64,000 nt of DNA from Aphis gossypii (taxonomy: Eukaryota > Arthropoda > Insecta > Hemiptera > Aphididae), in contig NC_065531.1 in assembly GCF_020184175.1 (NCBI RefSeq), forward strand, positions 16,141,213 to 16,205,212, written 5' to 3'. The notes under the pieces are model-generated. The model had not been told where the DNA came from and did no database searches. It saw nothing but the letters and a program-made list of their open reading frames with translations. This document shows positions 36,401 to 49,300 of this stretch, one piece after another (position 1 is the stretch's first letter; the number at the start of each line of letters is the position of its first letter). Both the position numbers and the translations under genes were made by a program.

Positions 36401-39400
36401 TTTTATCATGAATGTGGTTTTTTATTTTTATATGAGTAGACGATAAGTTGTCGATAAATGACTTATTTTCAAAAATAAAAGTGGTTTTTAATATAAAATT
36501 AGGTTAAGTATTTGTACTTTAAAAAGGTCAAATGTTCAGATGTTCAGTACTTATTTTTATAATTAGGAAAAATAAAAATGAAAATTTAAAGGAATGTAAT
36601 TTTAAAACCTAAGATACTTGTAATTTTCATTCCTGAATTATTTATAGGAGTAATATATTTTTTTTAAATGTTAATTAAAAATTATCTGGTGAGCAAAAAA
36701 AGTACTTGAAAATTTAATGCCAGATCCCACAAAATATAGTTTTGTATCTATTTAAAATTATAAAAAATACATAGACACAATTTTTTTTTATTTTAAAATT
36801 CTAATTTGGACGAAATGACTTATTTAAACGATGATTAACGATATGTTAATTATTTGGTTATAATTTAAATATATTTTTTTATAGGAACTTAAAATTTTAT
36901 ATATTTTATATTATTAGGAATTTTACTATACGTATAATAATATTTTTGATTAATTATAAAATACCATAATGAATCTGTTTTTACTGCAGTGCGGTTTTAA
37001 AGAAAGTTGTTTTTAAACTTTGTGTTATACCTATAGTTATAAGTTAATATAATATGACATAAATATGTATTATTATAATAATATAATAAATCCAATATTT
37101 TCGAATAAAATTATATCAACCCACTATCTATAGTGCTAAAAGTAAAATAATTGACTTTAATATTTATATCAAAAAAAAAATTATCACTTAGTGATTTAAG
37201 CTGATATAGACTGATTCTGCTCAGAATCGTTTTTTGTATATAACAATATATCATTGAATTCAAATTTAACAAGTCTAAATAGTGACCTACTCTAAATATA
37301 ATGTACAGCAGAGTAGTATTCAACCGACAACCACCTACCTTTTTACAAATGATTTCAGTTTAAAAAAAATATTATTGAATAAGTGCATACAAATGCATTG
37401 CCTACCTTTAAGTTTGACATTTCCTGGCTCATTTTTAACATATCTTGCAAGGCAATTATATTGATGTTAACTGCTTTTCTTAATTGTTCGTCGAATCTTA
37501 CTGTGGCGGCTGAATGTAAAACAATGTTAACCTATTAGTTAAAAAAAAAAAAATAAATATTAAATAAAAAGTTAATGAGTATTGTAATTATTATTTAGTG
37601 TTATATGTTTACTTCATTTTTCAAAATGTTCATGGTTTGCTCATCAATTCCTAAATTTGGTAAACAACAATCACCGATAACTGCTGAGATCTTTTCCAAA
37701 TAGTTGGGTTGTTGTTTTTTCATTAATTCAAATACCTGAAATAATAAATCAAACTCCACACGTTTTACTTACTGAATATAATTTTTATACATTTTTTTTA
37801 TTTAAGTTTTTACTTTTATTACTCTTTGACTACTTAGCCACGATTGGCTAGTTACTAGGGCTAGGATTTTAAAGCATAATAAGTAACTAAAAAAGCGTAC
37901 GTTTAAAAAAAAAAATAAAACATAACCTAAAATTAACACAAACTAGTTTAAAAGTAACTTAGTTCATACAAGAGGTTTAAAATTACAACAACTAAATCTT
38001 AAATTTTGAAACGATCAACATCGATGTTATAGGCATACTGACCGTATAGGTACTGCAGCGACTATATTATGTAGATCGATAATCTATTTACGCTTAATAT
38101 ATTTAATAATTAAATAATTAACAACTGATAACGAAAACAATAATAATCCAATACCTGTAACATATTCTGAGTTTTTACGTTTCTTACCTATTAATTTTTT
38201 TTTATTATTAGTACAATAGCATAATAAACATATAAATAATTCACAGCTGGAATAATTGAAAAGATATAATACAAATTCTAAAAAAGCATTTACATAAAAA
38301 AAGCAAAATAAATTGGTTTATTTGGAATCAGAATGACGTGAAACGGGTTTTTTTTAAAAAGTTAGATTTCCATCTCATATATAAAAAAGAAGCATATGCT
38401 TTAAAATCCAAGCTCTAATAATAAGTAATATTCGTTATTTAAAAAACTATAAAAATTTTGGAAAATTTAAAAAAAATTATTTTAACGTAATCTGTACTAA
38501 ATCATTTCCTTTATAGTATTAATGTATTATATATTATATAATATATTAAAGCAATTATTATGAGTGTTTAGTATACTTTAGTATTTAGTTATTGTTAAGA
38601 ATATAACTAAACCATAGCCCACGACCCACCTCAGAATGTGTATATAGAATGGACGATGAATCAATTATTACTGTATGCGTATATGAGATGTGACAATACG
38701 GCTCGGTGCTTTGAACACTCCTGCGGGGATCGAAGTATAGATCATCACTGCGTTCAAAGTACGACTGGCGTGCTTAATATTGAGACTCGAGTAGTAAAGA
38801 TAGATTAAAACTTAAAACGCATTCAATAATAATAATAACCAATAGAAAAGTAGTATAAAAGTCGATAACGCTCTGGTAGGCTATTTGATGCGAAGACCTA
38901 CATAGTATATAAGTCAATAGCGCTGTGGTTGGCTGTATGATATGCGAAGACCCACATAGTGCCATGCCCAATTTTATTATTTAATAATCATTATTATTGT
39001 TATTCATTTAACGACGTTATAATATTATTATATAATATATTTCCCGGGTGAAAAAAAAATAAAAAAGCGATGTGTGAATTATGTGAAACGTATATTTATG
39101 TATAAAAATTAGATTTCTATCTCATATTATATAAAAAAGAAGTATATGCTTTAAAATCCGAACCTTACTATAATGACCATGCTTTTTATTGATACCATAG
39201 GGATTTAACATTGATTTATTGCTATTTATTTTTAGTTAATCATTATTATTAGGTACACTTATTTTAAAAACGACTAGACAATAGAAAATTAAAATTATAA
39301 ACAAATTAATAAATCTATGTTGAATATTCCTGCTATTAGATTCCCATAAGATGAAAAATGTATATTGATTATGACACGAAAAAGTTAAAAAAACAAATTT

Positions 39401-42104
39401 AAAGATACATTTTTATTAATTATATTACCTAATAGCATAAATAAGTTGTGAATAAATGTTTCTAAAACTAAATAATAAACATATATGATTGTTATATATT
39501 AATATGTATTAATTGTAGGTATGTGTACATTATATTATACACATCATTATAGAATATTATATTATAGGTATTATTTATAAATATTTTATATTTAAATTGC
39601 ATTTATAGTATTAACTGACTCTTTTAGAGGTCAATAACTCTATTTTTCTTCATATTTTTGACAAGTATCACGTGTTTGCTGTTAGTTTTATATGTTTTTA
39701 TTTTACACTTGTTATTTTATAAATATTATTGTTTTTTCACATGTCGTTTTTGATACACACATTTGATTAAAAGAAACAACATAAATATGACTCTCTCGAA
39801 ATCCATCTGCATGTATTATTTATTTGGTATTCTTGAATGAGCATAGTATAATATGATGTTAAAAAAATTATTCAACTATAGATGTTTTTATAATATTATT
39901 TACTTTGAAAATTATTGTTTAAAATTAAGAAGCTCGTAAGTTTAATTTGAATTTATGTGGGTTCATATCTGATAGTTTAAATTTTAAATAATTTAATTAT
40001 TACACTCATTTTACTATATTGATTTATAAAATAGATAAGCAAACCTGGTATATAATATAGATTTGATTTATTTGAACGTAAAGCATTTAATTTAACAAAA
40101 TCTAGCTGTAATATTATACATTAAAATACAGTGTTAATTTATTATCCATGCTTAATAATAATTTAATTTTTAAAACTATTTTCTTAAAATTATATAATTC
40201 TTCTAAGTATAAAAAAAAATGAAAATATTGACTCACCGGATCATTGAAGAGATCTTTAAATCTTTCTTCTGAAGTCTTTCCTTTTTTCTCTCTGATCAAG
40301 ACATAAATTTTTTTAACTCCTGAACAAGTTCTGAAATTAAAATTAAACACAATTTTATTAATTTTTTATCATATATTTATTGAAACTGTCTTGATATAAT
40401 ATTACATCAAGAATTATTGGATTAATGTTTAAGTTTTCTTAGTTATTAAGTCATCAACATTTAAAAACTAGTTTTTTTTTATTTAAATACTTTAATAATA
40501 TACCGGTTATATTGCCGTTAGAATTCTCGAAGAAACAAATATTTTATTAAACGATCGTGAATTTATAAACATTATAGATCGTATACATTGTAAAAAATAT
40601 AATACTCAATATACGTATCGAAATTCGAATGTGTTACGATAATCAATTTCTTATCTAAATAAAATAATATATTGCATTATCAGTTGATATAACAATAAAT
40701 AATAAATATACTTTCATAAAAGCCTCTTTTGTAGAATCTTGTAGATATTTTAAATCATAATACTATACTCGTTAAGTATTAAGTATTAGAATACCTAATA
40801 TGATTTATTAGTAATAAATTCTAAATTTAGAATCAAAATTTGTATAAAAATAAGGCAAAAAACCAACTCGAGCTTACGCAAACTACACTTATTAAATATT
40901 CTGCATGACGTATACAGCATTTTATACTCCCGTGTTTTGTTATTAATCGTAAATCATAAAAACCATATACAGTATAAACACAGCTACTCAAGTATTCTGA
41001 TGCCGTGATAAACTTATATATCTACGTGCATAAGAATGTATTTAAATTTGAATTAAACAATCTTGAGTATGAATTTTAATTTATAAAATCAGAATTGTTG
41101 AATATTACTGCAGATTATATTGTTTTCGACCACCGTTTTTGTTATGTATAATATTTTGAAATCATTCTTAACAATAATTCTACTACGTGCTGTACTACCG
41201 TATAGGTCTGCCATTGATCGGTCCATCGATTATAGTTTAGTTCTACAGAATAGTTTAAAATTTCAACATGCGCGGTGTATATCACAATATTACACGTAAG
41301 TTTAGGTTAGGTTAGGTTAGGTTTAAGCAAAATTAATAAACTTAAAATCGTGGCTAATTTTAAATAATACTTAATAATATTTTATTAATAATTGTGGAAA
41401 TACTTTTGTAGTAAATTTTTTGTTATTGACATTATGCTTCGGATAACTAATATCGTACATAGTCATTTAATAGACAACAGACAGAGTATTGAGCTCTATT
41501 ACGTTGAATTTTTACGTAATTAAAACAAACAAATATCATTTTTATCAAAAATTAAACAAAAAAAAAATAAATAAATAAATAAATACGACTATTTATATTT
41601 TTTAATAATAACAATGTATACGAATTTCGTTAGAGAGTCTTGGTTTTTAGTTTAAAACTTGTTGATTGAAATCATTAAATCAAGAAACTATTAAAATTTG
41701 GAATCAAATGGTCGTATTTAATTTATTAACCGTTTAAGTACAATAGGTACATAGGTAATATATTATTATACATTATACGTTTACAGTCGTGTTGACGACA
41801 TTATTATTGTATATCTGAATATATTTAATAAATATTGTGCAGTGAACTCTTAAAATATGCAGGTAATTAACAATTGACAATTTAAATACGATTAAACAAT
41901 GGTGAGTAGTGTGACGTATAGAACGGTTCGAATGAATAGCTGTTACCTGATTAGTTTTTCCAGTATTAAATTGCCTACAAATCCAGTGGCGCCAGTCAAA
42001 AACACTGTCGTACCATCGTAAAAAGATTGAATTTCTGACATGTCATGAATTGTGTTCGGGCTGTTCGTATCAAAGTTATCCATGGCTGCAATATCAGCAG
42101 GCAT
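33449..42104 (-). CDS. Fatty acyl-CoA reductase, eleven coding exons, 524 aa
   Basis: Exons in transcript order are 42104-41947, 40330-40237, 37735-37613, 37531-37406, 36273-36125, 35830-35721, 35283-35091, 34430-34280, 34139-34015, 33892-33635 and 33536-33449. All junctions are GT-AG and every split codon restores a family residue; the frame is 524 codons plus TAG. The N-terminal NAD(P)-binding domain has TGATGFVG at 37-44, VLIREKKGK, HSAATVRFDE (exon 4), FVHISTAYSN (169-178) and the catalytic YAMTK (Y226, K230). GWINNFYGPTGV follows in exon 7. The C-terminal FAR domain includes LLHIIPAFIIDSLAKLTGRK (exon 9), and residues 497-524 form a hydrophobic tail helix that would anchor it in the ER or peroxisome membrane. 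The family reduces acyl-CoA to fatty alcohol with NADPH, for waxes and cuticular lipids; it is closest in style to the insect CG5065-type reductases. The start ATG is one base into its exon, so an upstream non-coding exon is required. Confidence 0.95.
36560..37335 (-). repeat. Decayed copy of the palindromic family in a FAR intron
   Basis: It shares ttaaaattataaaaaatacat and acacaatttttttttatt with the arm of the 24.97-27.86 kb element. It ends near 37200-37330 with gattctgctcagaatcgttt, tcaaatttaacaag and a tgtacagcagagtag end, the family's terminal block. Only one arm is recognisable. Confidence 0.5.
38337..38409 (+). repeat. Left flanking direct repeat of copy B
   Basis: cgtgaaacg ... ttagatttccatctcatat ... 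gaagcatatgctttaaaatc recurs in the same orientation at 39083-39159 with a few changes and a 3-base indel. Confidence 0.6.
38410..39082 (-). mobile_element. Repeat element, copy B, inverted relative to copy A, in a FAR intron
   Basis: Its reverse complement matches copy A at 25362-25860 over about 500 bp: the gggaaatatattatataata end, the two 52-bp tandem units (ggtcttcgcat...agccaacc), the cgacttttatactacttttc box, the actactcgagtctcaa block and ttctgag|gtgggt. It differs from copy A by scattered substitutions and small indels. It lies in the intron between coding exons 2 and 3 of the reductase and is on the plus strand relative to copy A's opposite orientation. Confidence 0.6.
39083..39159 (+). 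repeat. Right flanking direct repeat of copy B
   Basis: Partner of 38337-38409. At about 75 bp it is too long for a usual target-site duplication, so it may be a local tandem duplication or part of a larger element. Confidence 0.6.
41302..41321 (+). repeat. Interstitial (TTAGG)4 telomere-type tract
   Basis: Four perfect TTAGG units, the insect telomere repeat, inside a FAR intron. Shorter CCTAA-type runs occur near 31247 and 47022. Confidence 0.8.
41568..41585 (+). repeat. (AAAT)n microsatellite
   Basis: About four and a half AAAT units between FAR coding exons 1 and 2. Confidence 0.6.
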
Positions 42105-45100
42105 CCTGAAATACCAAAATAAACACAGAGTAAAACACTGTAACGAGTTACTAATTAACGCACAGATTTGTGTTGTTATTTTTGTTGTTGTTCAAACACA
42201 TTGTAATTTACCTACAAAGTAACTTAAGCCATGTATCCTTGGGCATATAGCTTAAGCTTAATACGGGTGACAATGTACGACTTTCCACTGACCAAATACG
42301 CTTTTAATACTTCGTATTTAATTATCAAAGCGCTTGGTGGAATATTAAAAAAATACTATTGCGTCCTTAGAATATAACATAAAGGTATAACCTACTATTA
42401 TACATATAAGGTAAAATGAAAATTAGTAGTTACATTAATGTTTAGCTTTTTGTACTAGTGTGTTAATTGTTAAATAATACCTACCATATAATATTATAAC
42501 TACGTAAAATCGTATAAAAAAACAATTCGGAAGAAAAAATTATAATGTTGTGCATCTGCAAGCGTTAATATTATATTATTAAGACGAATACGTCATGATT
42601 ACCTACGTCATAATTGTCGTTGTAAATATTTAAAACATAACTATTATTGAGTAGATTTATATAGATAACTGTTGACTTTTTCAGATAATAAGCTTCAATT
42701 TAAAGCATTAAAGTAACGATACAAACAAAAACGGAATTTAAGATTACCGCGTATAAGTAGTTATAAATCATATACAAGTATCAGCATATTTTCAACGATT
42801 TTAATCAAAAGTTTATAATAATACATAGCAAATATATAATATACAATCAAACATTGAAACAATGACGACAACTGTAATAATAAATCAAATAAGGGATTAT
42901 AGGTACTCATTAGACAGTTTTGCAATCCTATATGAACGATAATTTTTTAACTTATAAAAAATAATAATAAAAAGGACTGGAAATAGCGAAATAAAATCAA
43001 AGAGAAACAAAACAAATTGACATCATTCAATAATACTAGAGTATCTGCACAGAAATTTATAATTTTGACAAAAACACTAGATTACTATCAACCTTTGTCT
43101 GTTTAATAATTTAAGTGGATGGCACGAAGAACAAGAGTATAATCATGTTAAATTAATATAAGTACCTAGTATTCAAGTTATATGGTATGTATTTAATATA
43201 AATAAAAATTTTTTTAATAGATCTACTAATAAAGTAAATTCGCATAACGATATAATTATGAATTAGAATAAATAATAATCTTATAAAATAACACGTGAAT
43301 AAATAATACAATAAACTCGTGAGAAAATTCAATAGGTATTATACTATAATTAATATTTTAGTTATTGTTACTATTATTGACTGCAACCGCAGCTAAACAA
43401 ATCAAAAAACAGAATTAAGAAAAATATAACGCGTTACACGTGACCCTTGAGATTATTTTGAAAAGTAATGGATTTTTTTTATGTATTTCCTACAGTAGTA
43501 TGTGTAATTATTTCGTATTAGACGGACGAGCGCCTTATTTTAATTTTTTTAACGTAATATTTATACAGGTAAACTGTATGATGACGTATCATAGCTATCA
43601 TAATATTATAAATACCGATCATGTATAGAATATTAGTTGTATTCTAGTTATACATGACTGTAAATATCTTAAATAAATTTTTAGTTTATTTTTTTTTATT
43701 CTTATAACAGGTAATACGTTTTTTATACATCTTTAAAATATTCATACAATGCTGTAGCTGGAAATGCGAATTTCTTAAGGTCAACTACAATAATTGTGTG
43801 TCGTCTACCACGATACGACTCGCTGACCATAGCATATAGGTATCTAACGTTATTATATTGGTAAATGCTTAACTAAGATGCTATATATATTTATATATCG
43901 AAACCTGGTCAGACCTAACAGATCTTGCCCACGTGTAGTGCATTGACCTAATCGCGATGTAATATAAAGCGAAGTAAAATTGTATTTATGAATAGTGTCT
44001 TTAGAGGCTATACCCGTTAGAATATAATATATTATATTATGTATATTTATCATAATCCATACATACATAGCTATCTAAATTATAAGATATTTTAAAATAT
44101 TTTTAGAATTTTACATCTAAACACAAAATACATGATAGTTATAGTAAGAGTATATCGTATACAGATGTATTAAATACACAATTGAAATTCCTTACGATGA
44201 CTTTAAAAAGTCTATAAAAAATACACATATCGTATATAAATGGTATATATATTCTGGAATAATTTGTAGAAAATCAAACTATATTAAAATAATAAATTGA
44301 CAACACAGATGAGAAAATCTAACTCTAAATTAAAAAATAGTAATAAATTTACTAAGAATAATACACCCAAGACTTATGCACAGATTTCTAATAGCAAACG
44401 AAAAACCTCCTATATGCGAAACATGTGATATTACGCTTGCAGTAAAAAAATTATAACGGAATTTTAATTAGGTATATGAAAATAATTGACTAACTAAACC
44501 TCGAAATGATAGAAAATATCAATACTACACTTGAACACCTGAGTAAACAAGACAATTTCGTACTTCTTAAAATTAACCAATAGAATCAACAAAATATATA
44601 ATCTAGTAATAATTATAATGTAACATTTTATAAATACCTTAACTAGTTTTAACTAGTAATTCAGTAACTAGAACGTGGTATTTTCTGCAAAGTAGGTAGT
44701 TATTAAAGATCAATAAAAACTTTTAAAAAATAAGATGTTATATTGTTCAGATCGGCAATCATATTATTACAACTATACGAATTTACGATACACTTTATAT
44801 TATTAACAACGTAATATATTGATGTATATTTTAACAAAAGCCGGTATTCGTAAATTTGAACTTGAAATAATAATTAAAGGTTAATATATTAATTTGGGTT
44901 GGTTAATGCATTAACGGTTATATAATATATGAAGTCAAATATTTAAATCTTTCCCTTTAATTGTGTTTACATTAACCAGACGTGTAAATGTGTAATATAA
45001 ATTATAAATTGGTCTTCCATCGACATAATGAATGTATAATACCGTATGTCAAGACCTTTGTCCATTAAACAATGATAGAATTTGTTTAAACTAAGCGGGT

Positions 45101-46011
45101 ATTGAACGTAGTGTATTATAATTTAAAATTCTAATAACATAATAATACTTTTTATATGTATAATATTGATTGAGCGTCTGATGTATAGGATAAGCATGAT
45201 AATATGATAGTTTTAAAATTTTCTTTGTAGTGTAAAAATACATAATTATAATTTAAAGAGTTGTTTTAGTAGACTTAACAAGAATCGAATTGCGTAGGAC
45301 TATTATTTTAGCTAGAATAAATAAATTATGAAAAATCAAATAATGTAAATGCAATTTTAAAAGAAAAGCAACGATAACTTAGTTTAAAGTAAATGGTTAC
45401 ACATTTTTCTGACAACGAATTGAGTAAAAATAAATTCTTTGTTGGTCAAATTTGAAAAGGTTTGTATATTGAAAAATAAACACTAAAGTTGAAGACTTAT
45501 TTAACAGACTAAATTAAGATAAAACATATTGGGAAATGAATATTTATGAATAAAAATTTCAGATTAAAAATAGTAAACTATATGAATTAATTAAATTGAA
45601 TTATCTTATTCGTTTATGGAACTGAATTGAACACAGATTGTAATTTTATTATTGGAATTATTTACAACATGTTAAGATAGTAATATAAATGAGTTTTCTA
45701 AAAATATTGTACTAAATATTTTCTTTTTTACCAACGATACATTTTGTAATTTAATTATATATTAATTTTAGTTTAAATAAATAAATTTTGTGATACGCGT
45801 ACAATACATATTTGCCTTATTCAATATATCTACCTAATAATTCCTGTGGACTTATAGTTAATTAGATATTTCCTAACAAGCTGAATTAAAAATCCTAACA
45901 ATGAATTAGTAATGATACGCATTACTAATGTACTATATAGATTAAAATTTTAAAACCGTTCAAATTTATAATATTCGCTATATTTATAAAGACATTTAAA
46001 ATATGATTTAC

Positions 46012-46300
46012 CTGTACAATACTCGTTCAAATGTTTGGGACTTAATAGTTTGGTATCGGGAACTTCACGCTAATCGCAACGTTATGCTGTTTGCTATTAT
46101 AATTATTGTTTAATAATATAGGACTATGTTATAATATACTGTTTACTTGGAAAAAAAATTACAATAAAAATCTATCCAAGCAACAAACACAAGTACAATA
46201 TTCCTAAATAGTAGTAAAATAAAAAACAAAACAGAAAATCGTTCGAAATCGTGAGGTCTGCACCCGTGCACTGTCCGGTTGCTTTAGTGGAACTGACTAC
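46012..46300 (-). other. Candidate 5' non-coding exon of the fatty acyl-CoA reductase
   Basis: On the minus strand a higher-complexity, GC-richer block ends in tattgtacag|gtaaat, a good splice donor at 46010-46011. The coding part begins one base into its exon at 42105, so a leader exon must lie upstream, and this is the best candidate. The transcription start is uncertain; tcagtt at 46296-46291 could be an initiator. Confidence 0.45.
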
Positions 46301-46333
46301 AGTGGATCCGCATCAACGCCATGCGCTAATATA

Positions 46334-46341
46334 CTTAAATA
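46334..46341 (-). promoter_or_regulatory. TATA-like box upstream of the reductase
   Basis: tatttaag on the minus strand, roughly 45 bases before the possible initiator at 46294. The spacing is longer than the usual 30, so this is a weak call. Confidence 0.25.
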
Positions 46342-46372
46342 CCATTTGACGGTCTAGGTCACACGCGAAACA

Positions 46373-46385
46373 GGGGAAATTCCCC
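46373..46385. promoter_or_regulatory. kappaB-like palindrome (Rel/NF-kappaB type)
   Basis: ggggaaattcccc matches the Rel/Dorsal/Relish consensus and is palindromic except for its central base. It lies about 35 bp upstream of the TATA-like box of the reductase on the minus strand. Function is inference. Confidence 0.35.
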
Positions 46386-46399
46386 GTGACACAGGTGAA

Positions 46400-49300
46400 A
46401 CGCACATCGTATACTCACAGCTGAGAAATTGCATGTTATACGTTACAAGTGTTAGATCATCTTTTTCTTATTCCATGTAATTTATGTTAATATACGTATT
46501 TGTATCGAAAAATCGCAATGTTTTTCTGAATACAAAACTTACGACGACCATATGAAATGGTTGACTAAACATAGAACTCAGTCTGATCTTAATCGTATGT
46601 TTTATAAATTGAAATTTCATCTAAATTCCGATTTTTCGAAATATTTAGGAATACCTACATAAACACTACATTTTAAGGGTATCGCTGCCGTTTACCACAC
46701 AAATTATCAAAACATGCATCCGATACAAAACCGTACAATATATTTGTTATATTAATGATTACCGAAAGTCTACATTATTATCGCACACACCAAAATGTAA
46801 AATATTTTATTGAATTTTCAAAATACAATAGATTTGTAATTATAAACAGTCTAAATATCACTATCGGTTATTTACAAAATATTATGATCAAATTATCCAC
46901 AAACCACAATATTAAATGACGATACAATAATATTATAAAAGTTATGACTTTCAATTATATACGTAAAACATCTATACGTATACATTTTATAAAAGTATAA
47001 ATATAATACTATTTATTTCTAACCTAACCTAATCTAACCTAGTATTATACTTAGGCAATTTTTATAAATGTATAACAATTTATTAAATTAATATTTATTA
47101 CTATTCGTATCCAAAAAATGAATGATTGTATTGAAAAACGATCTTAAGTGAAGAACTATACAAGTATATTTCTATATCAGTAATACGTTTCTATTATAAT
47201 ATATCTATTGACTATCAGCCTATATTTCTAAGGATATTTTATACAATATTATATGTTTTGTTAGAAATACGAAATTTTGCATTCATTTATCAAAAATAAT
47301 AACTTTATCTTAATCTAAGTCTTGACCAATGTACTATATATTCCTTATCGTTTTTCATATTATATTTAACAGCGACTGTGGAAAAAATATATTAATAATA
47401 TATTATTATAATATTTAGATATTATTATAGTTATTTATTGTTACTCGTGTTAAAATTAGTAATATTTTTTTTTCAATTACAAAAAAATAACTATAAATTC
47501 GTTATTTTTCGTTAACACATCAAATTTCATAAAAAAAATTGATCTTCAAATATTTATAAACAAAGTTCGTGTATTAGGTATGTTATTTCTATATTTTTAA
47601 ATTGATAATTATTATTATTATTTATTATATGTGGTAACTTATGAGCAACTTTGTATTAAATATTTAAGATTTTTGATCAAGCATAACATTAATAGGAAAA
47701 AAATAAAAAGTTGACAAGTTAAAATATCTACAAATAACTTAAAAAGAGGCTAAATATTTTGAAAATTATACCATGTTTAAAATAGTTAATAAAAATATTT
47801 GATTTAATAACAGTAAAATAACAAAATTATTTTAGTCAAATATTAGTATTATGTAAATACTTATGCTCGCTTTTCTATATAATTTTCGCTTAAGTTTTTT
47901 TGAGTATTAAAGAAATGACCAACTAAATAAAATTAGTTATACGTCACAATTAACCACAAAATAATAACTTTGATTACTAAATATCAAGGCGAGTCCTCGG
48001 ATATTACAACCCACTTCCTCGCTGCCTATCGCTATACTATTTTGTCCCAAGGCTGGCGTCATCAATGAATCTAAAAATATAAGAGCAGTTAGGTTTAGTA
48101 ATAATTATGTTTGTACATTTTAATTTAATAATAAAGTTTACAGTAACATTTGTAAATGTTAATAACACAGGATAACTTAACTAGATGTTTATTTTTACCG
48201 TAAAAAATTGCAATAAATGTAATATTTGAACTAAGTTTGAAATTTGAATACATTTGTTTTCAATACTATTAATTAAAATAAAATAGTAATTTGACGATCC
48301 TTGAAATATTAGTCATTTAAAATGTTTCTTTATATCGTTAATCATATAAAACGTAATCTTACTGAATATTCTGTAATTCAAAATGACCAATGCCAATGCC
48401 ACTATACTTTCAATAATTATATAATATATAGATTAATTCATTTTATAATATATATATATATATTGAATTATTAAATAATTTAAGCATGTCAGAATTTTAA
48501 GGCCCATATCCAAGATATTTTAAATGTTAAAACTTATAAATCTATAAATGCTTTACAAATCGAATATAATGCTTATTGATTATATACGTTATTTATCAAT
48601 TATGTTTATTGTGTATACAGGTAAAATGGTGAAGTATAATCTAACTTTAATGTTTCTGTAAGAAAATTATCAAAATTCATTCCAAAATCAATGCATAAAA
48701 AATATATTTAATTATTTAATTTATTATTTATTATTATATTAATTTTTATGTCTTAAAAATTAAGACTTCACTCGAATAACATTAACAAGTGTGAATGCAT
48801 TGTGAGACAGCCATCGACTGACGCCCACAAATATTAGTGCTGTCATTTTTTGTGTCGAATTACTGCGAATGTTCTAAAAACAGCTTGGAAACCTATTATT
48901 GTAATAATGTTAAAGTCAGAGAATCAAACTTAACCTTTTCGTATCATCCCATATCCATATAGGTGTGTAGGATAATAAAATAAATAAACGAATGAAATTG
49001 AACATGACTTTTATAAGGTTATTTATAAATTTATTATTAATATGAAAGGTTAAGAAGAGGTTTATCTCACTAATCACACCCAAATATACGATATTGTGTG
49101 AGGTTTTCGCATAAAACCATAACGGTTTTTATGTTATTAGTTTTAATTTATATATTGTAAGTAGTAATTACTTGAAATAATTTGCTATTATCGTAAATTA
49201 CATAATTTATACTTGTTAAATCGAAAATTCCTAAAAAAAATTTAAGTCACAAGTTAAAATAATTATTTAAATAAAAATGTAATAATTAAATTAAAAAAAT

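Noticed and set aside
38774..38971. 65-codon minus-strand frame with a hydrophobic stretch
   Set aside because: It lies in repeat copy B and spans its tandem units; the matching part of copy A is not open in the same way.
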